DNA of 64,000 nucleotides from Myxococcales bacterium. GTDB lineage: Bacteria; Myxococcota_A; Polyangia; Palsa-1104. A model generated the notes under the pieces. The model was not told where the DNA came from, ran no database searches, and saw only the letters and a list, made by a program, of their open reading frames with translations. The position numbers were made by a program, and so were the translations under genes. This document shows, one piece after another, positions 23,664 through 32,575 of this stretch; the first letter of the stretch is position 1, and every line of letters starts with the position of its first letter. The stretch is from NCBI GenBank assembly GCA_003170275.1, contig PNAM01000013.1:38178-102177 (forward strand). Reading direction: 5' to 3'.

Positions 23664-24569
23664 ATGCGGTCCCGGGTGCCGATGTTGGCGCTGCTCGCGT
23701 GCACTGGCTGCACCGACATCTTCGCGCTGCCCATCGGCGGCGGCGGCGGCGGCGACCAATCGCAGCCCGGCGACGGCGGAACCGACGACGCGTTCGTCGA
23801 CCTGGACGGCGACACCGACGCCGGCGATGACGGCGGCTCGGACGGGCCGCTCGCGTTGCCGGCCTCGTGCGCGATGCTCGCCTGCACTCCGGCGATGAAC
23901 GAAGGCGACGTCACGCTCTCGGGCGACGTGATGGGCTGTCACGCCTACGCGCGGCTGACCATCGAGCCCTTGAGCGACGTCACCGCCAAGCGCGACCCGG
24001 TCTCGGGCCTCGGCTTTGCCGCGTGCGCCGACGTGGTGCTGATCGCCGGCGTGCTCGAGGCGAACGGCGAGGGCGAGAACGAATCGAGCGGCCCCGGGGC
24101 CGGAAAGGTGTGCGGCTCGGGCGGCGGCCACGGCGGCGCAGGCGCGGATCCCGGATCGTGCGGCGGCGGCGGCACCTACGGCGACATGATGCTGCCGCGC
24201 ACCCTCGGCTCGGGCGGGGGCGGGATCTCGTCGAGCGGCGGCAAGGGCGGCGGCTCGATCGAGCTCGAGGCCGATCAGATCATGCTGCTCGGTTTCATCA
24301 ACGCCGACGGTGACCCGGGCTCGGGCGCGAGCTCCGGAGGCGGCTCCGGCGGCAGCATCCTTTTGCGCGCCACCACCATCGACGGCGCCGGACAGGTCAA
24401 CGCGCGCGGCGGCCTCGGGCTGGGCCTCGCCGGCGGCGGCGGCGGCGGCGGGCGCGTCGCCATCTACGACGGCAGCGCCAACCCCAACCTCAAGACCGAC
24501 GTCAAGGGCGGCTCGACCATGAACGGCTCCGCCGACGGCATCGCCGGCACCGTCTACCGCTTTCCGTAG
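23664..24569 (+). CDS. Glycine-rich lipoprotein
   Basis: 301 residues, 14 bp after the FecR-like gene and probably in the same operon. The signal ends in LACTGC (Cys16 as likely lipid site), followed by a Gly/Asp-rich linker (GDGGTDDAFVDLDGDTDAG) that resembles acidic repeats. From about residue 75 it alternates short beta strands with Gly-rich loops (IELEADQIMLLGFINADG, GGSILLRATTIDGAGQVNARGG, GGGGGRVAIYDG). This reads like a beta-solenoid with loose glycine loops, related in pattern to the protein at 7111-7899. Function unknown, surface location likely. Confidence 0.82.
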   Translation: MRSRVPMLALLACTGCTDIFALPIGGGGGGDQSQPGDGGTDDAFVDLDGDTDAGDDGGSDGPLALPASCAMLACTPAMNEGDVTLSGDVMGCHAYARLTIEPLSDVTAKRDPVSGLGFAACADVVLIAGVLEANGEGENESSGPGAGKVCGSGGGHGGAGADPGSCGGGGTYGDMMLPRTLGSGGGGISSSGGKGGGSIELEADQIMLLGFINADGDPGSGASSGGGSGGSILLRATTIDGAGQVNARGGLGLGLAGGGGGGGRVAIYDGSANPNLKTDVKGGSTMNGSADGIAGTVYRFP

Positions 24570-24577
24570 TCGTTGAT

Positions 24578-24599
24578 TCCCCGTCGCTGAGCGCGGGGA
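24578..24599. terminator. Hairpin between convergent genes
   Basis: TCCCCG-(T)-CGC-TGA-GCG-CGGGGA forms nine base pairs with one bulge. It lies in the 37 bp between the stops of the two glycine-rich lipoprotein genes, so it can serve both strands. No T-run follows, so intrinsic termination is not certain. Confidence 0.5.
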
Positions 24600-24606
24600 G
24601 TGGGCG

Positions 24607-25167
<561 letters not shown>

Positions 25168-25204
25168 GTTCACTCCAGCCCGTGTGGGACGGTTCGGCTC
25201 ATTT

Positions 25205-25242
25205 GTGACCTGGGCACGAAAACGGGGACAGGTACGGAGTTA
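25205..25242. repeat. Possible REP/RAYT-associated repeat remnant
   Basis: A stretch containing CACGAAAACGGGGACAGGTA and ending at the TrmB-like stop. From memory it resembles sequences flanking REP-associated tyrosine transposase genes and related dispersed repeats. ACCTG and CAGGT form a 5-bp inverted repeat with a 16-base spacer. No transposase gene is nearby and no second copy is seen in this window. Confidence 0.3.
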
Positions 25243-26049
25243 TCGGCGGGTCTTGGCGACCAGCGGGTCGAGCGAGCCGAGCCGTTCGCCGAGCATGTCG
25301 ACCATCGACTCGGTCGCGTCGACCTTCTTGCGCTGCGTGAGCAGCGTGATGTCGAGCGCGATGTTGTTGAGCGCGACCTCGGTGATCGCCGGATGGCCGG
25401 TCACCACCGCCTCGGACTTGTCGGGCTCGGCGCCGCCCATGAGGGTGCGTCCGTGGTCGACGACCAGGATCATCTTGTGCTTCCAGAACGCCTCGAGATC
25501 TTTCTCGTCGAGGCCGTAGCTGTACACGCGGCCCGGCATGCTCTCGAGCGCGCAGAACGAAAACGTGATCAGCTTGAGCTTCTTCTTCGCCGCGGCCTCG
25601 AGCGCCGGCTGCAGTCGCGCGGCCTCGCGCCGCCACACCGAGAGGAAGATCGCCTTCTCGGCGGCCTGGATGAGCGACTCGGCGCGGTCGAGCACCTCTT
25701 CGTAGCCGGTCACGTTCCACAGATCGACCGGCGGCGGCGGTGGACGCATATGATGGATGGCGTCGTCGAGCGAACGCAGCGAGCCGTCGAAGCGGCGCCG
25801 CAGGACGCCCATCAGATCCGTCGGCGGCAACGGAGCGTAGCGCGCCGGCGTCTCCTCGACGCGCGCCACCAGCCCGCCGTCCTCGAGGCGCTTGAGCACC
25901 GCGTAGATCGCCGAGCGTGGGATACCCGCCCGCTGCGCGATCTCGTAGCCGGTCGCCGGGCTCTCGACGAGCAGCCCGCGATAGGCGCGCGCCTCGTTGG
26001 TGGAGAAGCCGAGCTCGGTGAGCGAGTCGAGGATGTCGTCGCGGGTCAT
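25240..26049 (-). CDS. TrmB-family transcriptional regulator
   Basis: 269 residues from ATG 26049. An N-terminal winged helix-turn-helix of TrmB type covers about 1-70 (LTELGFSTNEARAYRGLL, GYEIAQRAGIPRSAIYAVLKRL). A C-terminal ligand-like domain covers about 105-265 (VLDRAESLIQAAEKAIFLSVW). TrmB regulators in archaea and some bacteria sense sugars or other small ligands. The target is unknown, but greB is divergently transcribed 98 bp away and the glycine-rich lipoprotein gene follows on the same strand. An earlier in-frame start would run into the greB leader. Confidence 0.88.
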   Translation of the reverse strand: MTRDDILDSLTELGFSTNEARAYRGLLVESPATGYEIAQRAGIPRSAIYAVLKRLEDGGLVARVEETPARYAPLPPTDLMGVLRRRFDGSLRSLDDAIHHMRPPPPPVDLWNVTGYEEVLDRAESLIQAAEKAIFLSVWRREAARLQPALEAAAKKKLKLITFSFCALESMPGRVYSYGLDEKDLEAFWKHKMILVVDHGRTLMGGAEPDKSEAVVTGHPAITEVALNNIALDITLLTQRKKVDATESMVDMLGERLGSLDPLVAKTRR

Positions 26050-26102
26050 GATTTTCCGCGGCACTCTAACATGAATCCTTGCTTGCGCCGAAGGCGGGGT
26101 TC

Positions 26103-26118
26103 CATCGCGGGAGCGATG
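26103..26118. promoter_or_regulatory. Short inverted repeat in the greB leader
   Basis: CATCGC-GGGA-GCGATG, six pairs and a four-base loop, in the divergent gap between the TrmB-like gene and greB. It is a candidate operator for the regulator or a leader hairpin of greB. Confidence 0.35.
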
Positions 26119-26147
26119 CCCCACAAGTTTCGCGGTATAACGCCGTC

Positions 26148-26633
26148 GTGGCCGAGAAGAACTACATCACGCCGGGCGGGTACAAGAAGCTCGTCGAGGA
26201 GCTGACCTACCTTGCCACCGTCGAGCGGCCCAAGGTGTGCCGCGAGGTCTCGGACGCGGCGGCGGAGGGCGATCGCTCCGAGAACGCCGCGTACATCTAT
26301 GGAAAGAAGCGGCTGCGCGAGATCGATCGGCGGCTGGGCTTTCTCTCGCGGCGACTGAAGATCATCCAGGTGGTGACTTCGACCGAGCAGCGAAAGGACC
26401 GCGTGTTCTTCGGCGCGTTCGTCGACGTCGAGGACGAGGACACCGGCGAGTCGCTCACCTATCAGATCGTCGGCGTCGACGAAGTGAACGCGGGCGCCGG
26501 GCGCATCAGCTGGCAATCGCCGGTGGGCAAGGCGCTGCTCGGCAAGAAGGTCGACGATTCGGTGAAGGTGAAGTGGCACGCCGGCAAGCGCGCGTTCACC
26601 ATCGTCGACATCCGGTACGAGGAAAAAGCGTGA
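26148..26633 (+). CDS. greB: Transcription elongation factor GreB
   Basis: 161 residues from GTG 26148, which gives the expected N-terminus (AEKNYITPGGYKKL). The coiled-coil tip GDRSENAAYIYGKKRL and the following RRLGFLSRRL identify GreB rather than GreA. The C-terminal FKBP-like domain is complete (ADDSVKVKW-type strands, VDIRY end). It enters the secondary channel of RNA polymerase and stimulates cleavage of backtracked RNA. It lies 13 bp before the acyl-CoA carboxylase gene, so the two may be cotranscribed. Confidence 0.92.
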   Translation: MAEKNYITPGGYKKLVEELTYLATVERPKVCREVSDAAAEGDRSENAAYIYGKKRLREIDRRLGFLSRRLKIIQVVTSTEQRKDRVFFGAFVDVEDEDTGESLTYQIVGVDEVNAGAGRISWQSPVGKALLGKKVDDSVKVKWHAGKRAFTIVDIRYEEKA

Positions 26634-26646
26634 TAGAAACACGCGC

Positions 26647-28185
26647 ATGCCCCACAAGTCCGAAGATCTGAGCGCGCTCGTCGACCGTACGCTGCGCGGC
26701 GGCGCGGAGAAGTACCACAAGAAGAATGCGGAAGAGGGCAAGCTGTTCGCGCGCGAGCGGCTGCGCCTCTTGTTCGACGACGGGGGCAAGGAATTCGTCG
26801 AGGACGGGCTGCTCGCCAACAACAGCGAGCCCTCGCTGCCCGCCGACGGCGTCATCACCGGGCTCGGCAAGGTGCACGGCCGAACGATCGCGGTGATGGC
26901 CAACGACTCGACGGTGAAGGCCGGCTCGTGGGGCGCGCTCACCGTCGAGAAGATCGTGCGCATTCAGGAGACTGCCGGGCGGCTGGGCGTGCCGCTGGTC
27001 TATCTGGTCGACTCGGCCGGCGCGCGCATCACCGATCAGCTCGACATGTTCCCCGGGCGGCGCCACGCCGGTCGGATCTTCCACAACCAGGTGCACCTGT
27101 CCGGCTCGGTGCCGCAGGTCTGTCTCTTGTTCGGCCCGTCGGCGGCCGGCGGCGCGTACATCCCGGCGTTCTGCGACGTGGTGTTCATGGTCGACAAGAA
27201 TGCGTCGATGTACCTGGGCTCGCCGCGCATGGCGGAGATGGTGATCGGCGAGAAGATCACGCTCGACGAGCTGGGCGGCGCGCGCATGCACTGCGAGGTG
27301 TCGGGCTGCGGCGATCTGTTGGCCAAGAGCGAAGAGGAGTGCATCGACAAGGCGCGCGCGTACCTGTCGTACCTGCCGTCGCGCGCGGGGGAGAAGCCTC
27401 CCGTCGCCGCGCCGAAGCCGCCCAAGGCGGGCGTGCGGCGCATCGACGAGATCATGCCGCTCAACCACAACCAGTCGTTCGACGTGCTGCACGTGATCGA
27501 GACGCTGGTCGACGAAGGCAGCTTCTTCGAGCTGAAGAAGCTGTACGCGCGCGAGATCGTCACCGGCTTTGCGCGGCTCGACGGACAGGTGGTGGGGATC
27601 CTGGCCAGCCAGCCGAAGTGGAAGGGTGGTGTGCTGTTCGTCGATTCGGCCGACAAGGCGGCGCGCTTCGTGTGGCTGTGCGACGCGTTCGAGGTGCCGC
27701 TGCTGTTCCTCGCCGACGTGCCGGGCTTCATGATCGGCAAGAAGGTGGAGCACGAGGGCATCATCCGCCACGGCGCCAAGATGATCTCGGCGATGTCGGA
27801 TGCGACGGTGCCGAAGATCTGCGTGGTGCTGCGCAAGGCCTACGGCGCGGGGCTGTACGCAATGTGCGGGCCGGGGTTCGAGCCCGACGCAGCCCTCGCG
27901 CTGCCGCAGGCGTCGATCGCGGTCATGGGGCCGGAGGCGGCGGTGAACGCGGTCTACTACAACAAGATCCAGGAGAAGCCGGAAGCCGAGCGCGCCGCCT
28001 TCGTCGAGTCGCTGCGTGCGCAATATCGCGAGGACGTCGATCTCTACAAGCTGGCAGCCGATCTTCACCTCGACGCAATCGTGCCAGGCGACGCCCTGCG
28101 CACCGAGCTCATCCGCCGCTTCGCCGCCTGCGGCCACAAGCGCACCTCCAGCTGGCCCCGCAAGCGCCCCATAACTCCCGTATAA
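26647..28185 (+). CDS. Acyl-CoA carboxylase beta (carboxyltransferase) subunit
   Basis: 512 residues, full length for the family (propionyl-, acetyl- or methylcrotonyl-CoA carboxylase beta subunits). The N-terminal crotonase half has SAGARITDQLDMFPGRRHAG and the oxyanion-hole sequence PSAAGGAYIP. The C-terminal half has DVPGFMIG and the second oxyanion site KAYGAGLYAMCGP. The protein transfers the carboxyl group from biotin to an acyl-CoA. The Asp/Ile residue that separates propionyl- from acetyl-CoA specificity cannot be assigned safely, and no biotin carboxylase alpha subunit is in the window. A methylcrotonyl-CoA role is possible, since myxobacteria use leucine and isovaleryl pathways. Confidence 0.93.
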   Translation: MPHKSEDLSALVDRTLRGGAEKYHKKNAEEGKLFARERLRLLFDDGGKEFVEDGLLANNSEPSLPADGVITGLGKVHGRTIAVMANDSTVKAGSWGALTVEKIVRIQETAGRLGVPLVYLVDSAGARITDQLDMFPGRRHAGRIFHNQVHLSGSVPQVCLLFGPSAAGGAYIPAFCDVVFMVDKNASMYLGSPRMAEMVIGEKITLDELGGARMHCEVSGCGDLLAKSEEECIDKARAYLSYLPSRAGEKPPVAAPKPPKAGVRRIDEIMPLNHNQSFDVLHVIETLVDEGSFFELKKLYAREIVTGFARLDGQVVGILASQPKWKGGVLFVDSADKAARFVWLCDAFEVPLLFLADVPGFMIGKKVEHEGIIRHGAKMISAMSDATVPKICVVLRKAYGAGLYAMCGPGFEPDAALALPQASIAVMGPEAAVNAVYYNKIQEKPEAERAAFVESLRAQYREDVDLYKLAADLHLDAIVPGDALRTELIRRFAACGHKRTSSWPRKRPITPV

Positions 28186-28276
28186 CGGATAACGAGCGGA
28201 CTTAACTTTTTAACTTGTTCGTCCCGCCCGACGAGCACGAGACAATAGTTAAAAAGTTAAGTCCGCTCGTTATCCG
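28186..28276. repeat. 30-bp perfect inverted repeat, likely bidirectional terminator
   Basis: Arms 28186-28215 and 28247-28276 are perfect reverse complements around a 31-base spacer. The arms contain ACTTTTTAACT, far AT-richer than the surroundings. They sit directly after the carboxylase stop, between it and a convergent small gene, which fits a bidirectional intrinsic terminator. Length and perfection also fit a small mobile repeat. Confidence 0.75.
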
Positions 28277-28287
28277 CTTTAGCGGAT
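28272..28287. promoter_or_regulatory. Second hairpin overlapping the right arm of the long inverted repeat
   Basis: ATCCGC-TTTA-GCGGAT, six pairs. Its left half shares five bases (28272-28276) with the right arm of the 30-bp repeat, so the outer end of the long stem competes with this hairpin. For the minus-strand gene it lies right after the stop and is followed by the long repeat. Confidence 0.5.
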
Positions 28288-28292
28288 GGGTA

Positions 28293-28547
28293 CTAGCGGC
28301 GGCCGAAGCGCCAGGCGCGGTGGTAGGGGCGGACGACGAAGGGGCGCGGGGCGGCGTAGCCGTAGCCGTAGCCATAGGTGGGGGCGAAGGCTACGCGTGG
28401 CGCGGTGTAGGCGTAGCGACCGCGCTGCTCGTAGCGGACTGCCGGGCGCGCGTTCCAGCCGCGCTCGTGCGCCATCGCGCTGCTCCCACCGGCGAGGCCC
28501 ACCAGGCTGATGACCCCGATCACACCACTGATGATTTTCGGCGACAT
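28293..28547 (-). CDS. Small secreted Tyr/Arg/Gly-rich protein
   Basis: 84 residues. ATG 28547 is fixed by a near-perfect AAGGAGGT at 28555-28562. A signal peptide (MSPKIISGVIGVISLVGLAGGSSAMA) precedes a 58-residue mature part rich in Tyr, Arg, Gly and Pro, with short repeats such as YGYGYGYAAP and a strongly basic end (RAWRFGRR). No cysteines. No family recognised. The strong ribosome site implies high expression; low complexity and charge suggest a surface- or nucleic-acid-binding coat, but that is a guess. Confidence 0.75.
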   Translation of the reverse strand: MSPKIISGVIGVISLVGLAGGSSAMAHERGWNARPAVRYEQRGRYAYTAPRVAFAPTYGYGYGYAAPRPFVVRPYHRAWRFGRR

Positions 28548-28554
28548 GTGAACT

Positions 28555-28562
28555 ACCTCCTT
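28555..28562 (-). promoter_or_regulatory. Consensus ribosome binding site of the small secreted protein
   Basis: AAGGAGGT, seven bases before ATG 28547. It is the best Shine-Dalgarno match in the window. Confidence 0.8.
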
Positions 28563-28624
28563 GGCCGTTTGGACGGCGGGAGGGGGGTGCTATTCAGGAA
28601 CCGATTGTAAAGGCGGCGTAAAGC

Positions 28625-30430
28625 TCACGCGACGATCGTGGCTTCGCGCACACGCCAATGCTTGAGCCACTTGCCGGCCGCTTCGATGAAGATGGCGACC
28701 AGCGCCACCATCACCAGGCCGCACACGGTGGCGAGCAGGTACCCTTGAAACACCAGCGAGGCCTTGCCCGAGCCGATCATCTTCGGGATGAAGGTGTTGG
28801 TGATCAGCTGATAGCCGGCGGTCTCGGTCGCGGTGCCGACGAACCCCAGCGGCAGCAGCGTCACCCACGCGTAGCGCGACTTGCCGCTGTTGACGATCAT
28901 GCTGGTGCCCGCGCACAGCGCGATGCACGCGAGCAGCTGATTCGAGATGCCGAGCATCGGCCAGATGGTGGCGATCGAGCCGGTCCACACCAGGTAGCCC
29001 CAGCCGAGACACACCACGCTGGTCGAGAGCAGCGTGCCGGGCAGCCAGTCGGTGCGCCCCATCGGCTTGTACACGCGCCCGGCGAACTCCTGCACCAGGA
29101 AGCGCGCCACCCGCGTGCCGGTGTCGACGGTGGTGAGGATGAACAGCGCCTCGAACATGATCGCGAAGTGGTACCAGTACGAGATCAGCTGCTTGAGCCC
29201 GGGCAGGCCGGAGAAGATCTGGCTCATGCCGACCGCGAGCGACACCGCGCCGCCGGCGCGCCCGGTCAGATTCTCGCCGATCTGTTGCGACAGCTCCGGC
29301 AGGTGATCCATGGTCAGCCCGAGCGTGGCGAACTTGTCGGGGGGCGCGTTGATCGCGAAGTAGTCGCCCTGCGTCAGCGACGAGGCGGCCACCAGCGCGA
29401 CCACGCCGACGATCCCCTCCATGAGCATCGCGCCGTAGCCGATGAAGCGCGCCTGCGACTCCTTGTCGATCATCTTCGGCGTGGTGCCCGAGGCGACCAG
29501 CCCGTGAAAGCCGGAGATCGCGCCGCACGCGATGGTGATGAACACGAACGGAAACAAGCTGCCCGGCACCACCGGCCCGCCGTGGGTGAACTGCGAGATG
29601 GCGGGGATCTTGAGCTCCGGGTTGACGATCATGATGCCCACGATCAAGAGCGTGATGGTGCCGATCTTCATGTACGACGAGAGGTAGTCGCGCGGGCACA
29701 GCAGCATCCACACGGGCAGCACGCTGGCGAAGAAGCCGTAGGCGGCGACCGCCAGCGTGAGCTTGTGCTCCGAGAGCAGGAACATGCCGGCGAGGGGCGA
29801 GTGCGCGATCCACTTGCCGGCTACTACCGCGATCAGCAGCAGCGTCACGCCAATCGCCGACGCTTCGCCGATCTTGCCCTTGCGAAAGCGGTACATGTAC
29901 AGGCCCATGAACAGCGCGATCGGGATGGTGACTCCGATCGTGAAGGTGCCCCACGCGCTCTCGGCCAGCGCGTTGACCACCACCTTGCCCATCGCGGCGA
30001 TCGCGATCAGCACGATGAACAAGATCGCGAACCCGGCGATGAAGCCCGAGGTCGGGCCGATCTCGGCGCGCGCGATCTCTGCCAGCGACTTGCCGTCGCG
30101 GCGCATCGAGGCGGTGAGCACCACGAAGTCGTGCACCGCGCCGCCGAGCACCACACCGACCAGGATCCAGAGGTAGCCGGGCAGAAAGCCGAACTGCGCG
30201 GCGAGCGTCGGGCCGACCAGCGGGCCGGCGCCGGTGATGGCGGCGAAGTGATGGCCGAACAAGACCCACTTGTTGGTGGGGACGTAGTTGTGGCCGTCGG
30301 CCAGGCGGTGCGCGGGCGTGATGCGCGAATCGTCGAGGGTGAGCACCTTGGCGGCGAGAAACGCCGAGTAGTAGCGGTAGGCGATCGCCACCGTGCAGAT
30401 CGCGCCGAGCATGAGCGGAAGGGCGTGCAT
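28625..30430 (-). CDS. cstA: CstA-family carbon starvation/peptide transporter
   Basis: 601 residues with about 15-18 hydrophobic helices. ATG 30430 gives the family-typical start ([25 protein letters not shown]); an in-frame TTG lies eight codons upstream. CstA landmarks include [24 protein letters not shown] near the N-terminus, [17 protein letters not shown] in the middle, and [12 protein letters not shown]. CstA and its paralogue BtsT import peptides or pyruvate when carbon is limiting. Length is between E. coli CstA (701) and shorter homologues. No LytTR or BtsS/R pair adjoins. It diverges from a PEGA-barrel gene 80 bp away. Confidence 0.92.
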   Translation of the reverse strand: MHALPLMLGAICTVAIAYRYYSAFLAAKVLTLDDSRITPAHRLADGHNYVPTNKWVLFGHHFAAITGAGPLVGPTLAAQFGFLPGYLWILVGVVLGGAVHDFVVLTASMRRDGKSLAEIARAEIGPTSGFIAGFAILFIVLIAIAAMGKVVVNALAESAWGTFTIGVTIPIALFMGLYMYRFRKGKIGEASAIGVTLLLIAVVAGKWIAHSPLAGMFLLSEHKLTLAVAAYGFFASVLPVWMLLCPRDYLSSYMKIGTITLLIVGIMIVNPELKIPAISQFTHGGPVVPGSLFPFVFITIACGAISGFHGLVASGTTPKMIDKESQARFIGYGAMLMEGIVGVVALVAASSLTQGDYFAINAPPDKFATLGLTMDHLPELSQQIGENLTGRAGGAVSLAVGMSQIFSGLPGLKQLISYWYHFAIMFEALFILTTVDTGTRVARFLVQEFAGRVYKPMGRTDWLPGTLLSTSVVCLGWGYLVWTGSIATIWPMLGISNQLLACIALCAGTSMIVNSGKSRYAWVTLLPLGFVGTATETAGYQLITNTFIPKMIGSGKASLVFQGYLLATVCGLVMVALVAIFIEAAGKWLKHWRVREATIVA

Positions 30431-30510
30431 CGAGAGGAATGTGATCTGTAGCAAATGCCGCGGGCAAAAACTGAAAATCTGAAGCTCGCCCCTGTGTTAC
30501 GCTCCTCCAC

Positions 30511-32574
30511 ATGCGCGCGCTTCGATTCGCTTGTAGCCTACTCCTCCTCGCCGGCGTAGCGCACGGTCAGACGCGCGCCCGGCCGCCACTGGTCGGTCAC
30601 AAGATGCGGATCGCCATCGATTCGCAGCCGCAGCAGGCGGCCATCTACATCGATTCCAAGGACTTCGGGATCGAGGGCTACACGCCGGCGACGGTCAAGC
30701 TGCCCAAGGGCAACTACACCGTGATCCTCGAGGCGCCCGGGTTCAAGCCGCTGACGCGCCAGATCGTGGTCACCCGCTCGGGGCCGGCGCCGCTGTTCGT
30801 GCTCGAGCGGGCGTCGCGTCCGGCGGTGCTCGACGTGCGCTCGGTGTCCAACGATTCGGCCTCGGGCGCGCAGCTGTTCATCGACGGCGCGCCGTCGGGG
30901 ACGGTGCCGTCGCGGCTCGAGCTGACCGCCGGGCAGCACCTGGTCGAGGTGAAGAAGGCCGGGTTCAAGGACTACCGCGAGTCGGCCAACGTCGCCGAGG
31001 GCGAGACCCGCACCATGGTGATCGAGCTGAGCGCCGAGGCCAAGAAGGGATCGATCCTGGTGACCGCGGACGTGGCCGGCGCGGACGTGTACGTCGACGG
31101 CACGCGGCGCGACGTGGCGCCGGCGTTGATCGGCGATCTGATCGAAGGCGAGCACACCATCGAGGTGCGCAAGGATCCGCTGCCGCCGTTCAAGCAGGTG
31201 GTGCGCGTGGAAGGAAACCGGCAGACCAAGGTCGAGGCGCGCATCCAGGCGCAGGTGCCGCAGGTGGGCGCGCTGCGCGTGATCTCGACGACGCCGGGCG
31301 CCGAGGTGGTGGTCGACGGCGAGCCTGCCGGTCCGGCCAACGCCGAGATCCCCAACGTGCGCACGGGCAAGCACTTCGTCGAGGTGCGCGCCAAGGGCTT
31401 CCAGCCGCAGTCCGCCGCGCAGGACGTGGCGCCGGGCGAGACCCGGCTGTGGCAGGTCGATCTGCAGCCGCTGCTGGAGAAGTCGCAGAACGCGCGGCTG
31501 CGCCTGGTCACGCCGGTGCCCGACGCCGAGGTGTTCATCGACGGCGCATCGGTGGGGCACGCGCCGGTGGACCGCAACGATCTGGCGGCCGGCAAGCACT
31601 ACGTGGTGGTGCGCGCGCGCGGCTACGCCGAGTGGAAGCGCGAGGTCAACCTGGAGGCGGGCTCGACCACGCCGCTGACCGCCGATCTGTCGGCGTCGGG
31701 GACCATCAAGGTGATCTCGAACGTCGCGGGCGCGGACGTGTTCCTCGACGGCGTCAAGGTCGGCGTCACGCCGATCACGTTGACCATGGTCGCGTCTGGC
31801 GATCACTACATCGAGGTCAAGAAGCAGGGCTACTCGGAGGGCGCCAAGCTGGCGTTCCACCTCGAAGGCGGCCAGGAGAAGCTGCTGCCCGCCGATCTGG
31901 TCGCGCTGCGCTCAGGTCCGCAGCCGGCCGAGCTGGTGCGCGTGTATCGCGGGATGTCCTCGTTCAGCGCGGTCACCGTCGAGCCGAACAAGTTCACCGC
32001 GGACATCTACGGCGGCTTCTTTCCGTTCGGCGGCTTGCGGCTGACGGTCGGCGCGTTTCGCAAGGGCTACCTCGGCGTCGACGCGGGCGTCGAAGGGCGG
32101 ACCATCGGCTATGTCACCGAGGGGCTGGCGCACGTAAAGTTCCAGTTTTTCCGTGGTGGACCGGCCGCGCTCGGCGCGGACGTTGCCATCGGCGGCGGCG
32201 GCGGGCCAGGCGGTCGCAACGACTTCGTGTTCGAGGCAGGCGTGATGTTCACGTTGCTGTTCGGCGACCTCGTGCGTTTCACCTCGCATCCTTATATGCA
32301 GGTCTATACCGACAAGCTGTGTGCCGACACCTCCAAGCCGGCGGACTGCCCTCCCAATGGAACCTTTAATCCGATCACCGATCGCGCGTCGGGGTTTCGA
32401 CTGATGCTGCAGGGGGCGCTCGAGATCGCGGTCGCGCCGGTGGCCAACATCTTCTTCATCTTCGAAGGCGATCCGATCGGCCAGCGCTTGCTGTTCACCA
32501 GCAAGTATTCGTCGGCGCTGCTGTCGGTGGACCCGCAGGTCTACGGTCGCATGGGCGTGACCTTCAAGTTCTAG
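30511..32574 (+). CDS. Six-PEGA-domain protein with C-terminal outer-membrane barrel
   Basis: 687 residues. A signal peptide (MRALRFACSLLLLAGVAHG) is followed by six PEGA-type repeats of about 70 residues (about 32-105, 107-180, 182-252, 255-325, 328-395, 398-465), each with a DG-x-x-x-G or similar turn and a phi-GxH/Y-phi-phi-E/V strand (YIDSKDFGIEG, FIDGAPSGTVP, YVDGTRRDVAP, VVDGEPAGPAN, FIDGASVGHAP, FLDGVKVGVTP). Residues about 490-687 are amphipathic strands ending in a terminal Phe (VTFKF), typical of a BamA-inserted barrel. PEGA domains are thought to bind envelope structures such as peptidoglycan or S-layer, but no direct function is shown for this type. One base separates it from the next gene. 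Confidence 0.9.
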   Translation: MRALRFACSLLLLAGVAHGQTRARPPLVGHKMRIAIDSQPQQAAIYIDSKDFGIEGYTPATVKLPKGNYTVILEAPGFKPLTRQIVVTRSGPAPLFVLERASRPAVLDVRSVSNDSASGAQLFIDGAPSGTVPSRLELTAGQHLVEVKKAGFKDYRESANVAEGETRTMVIELSAEAKKGSILVTADVAGADVYVDGTRRDVAPALIGDLIEGEHTIEVRKDPLPPFKQVVRVEGNRQTKVEARIQAQVPQVGALRVISTTPGAEVVVDGEPAGPANAEIPNVRTGKHFVEVRAKGFQPQSAAQDVAPGETRLWQVDLQPLLEKSQNARLRLVTPVPDAEVFIDGASVGHAPVDRNDLAAGKHYVVVRARGYAEWKREVNLEAGSTTPLTADLSASGTIKVISNVAGADVFLDGVKVGVTPITLTMVASGDHYIEVKKQGYSEGAKLAFHLEGGQEKLLPADLVALRSGPQPAELVRVYRGMSSFSAVTVEPNKFTADIYGGFFPFGGLRLTVGAFRKGYLGVDAGVEGRTIGYVTEGLAHVKFQFFRGGPAALGADVAIGGGGGPGGRNDFVFEAGVMFTLLFGDLVRFTSHPYMQVYTDKLCADTSKPADCPPNGTFNPITDRASGFRLMLQGALEIAVAPVANIFFIFEGDPIGQRLLFTSKYSSALLSVDPQVYGRMGVTFKF

Positions 32575-32575
32575 C

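Noticed and set aside
26116..26659. 13-base match ATGCCCCACAAGT at 26116 and at the carboxylase start 26647
   Set aside because: A 13-base match is expected by chance in a window this size, and there is no flanking similarity to suggest duplication.
28186..28276. Long palindrome as an integron attC site
   Set aside because: The ends do not match the RYYYAAC/GTTRRRY consensus, and no integrase or cassette array is present.
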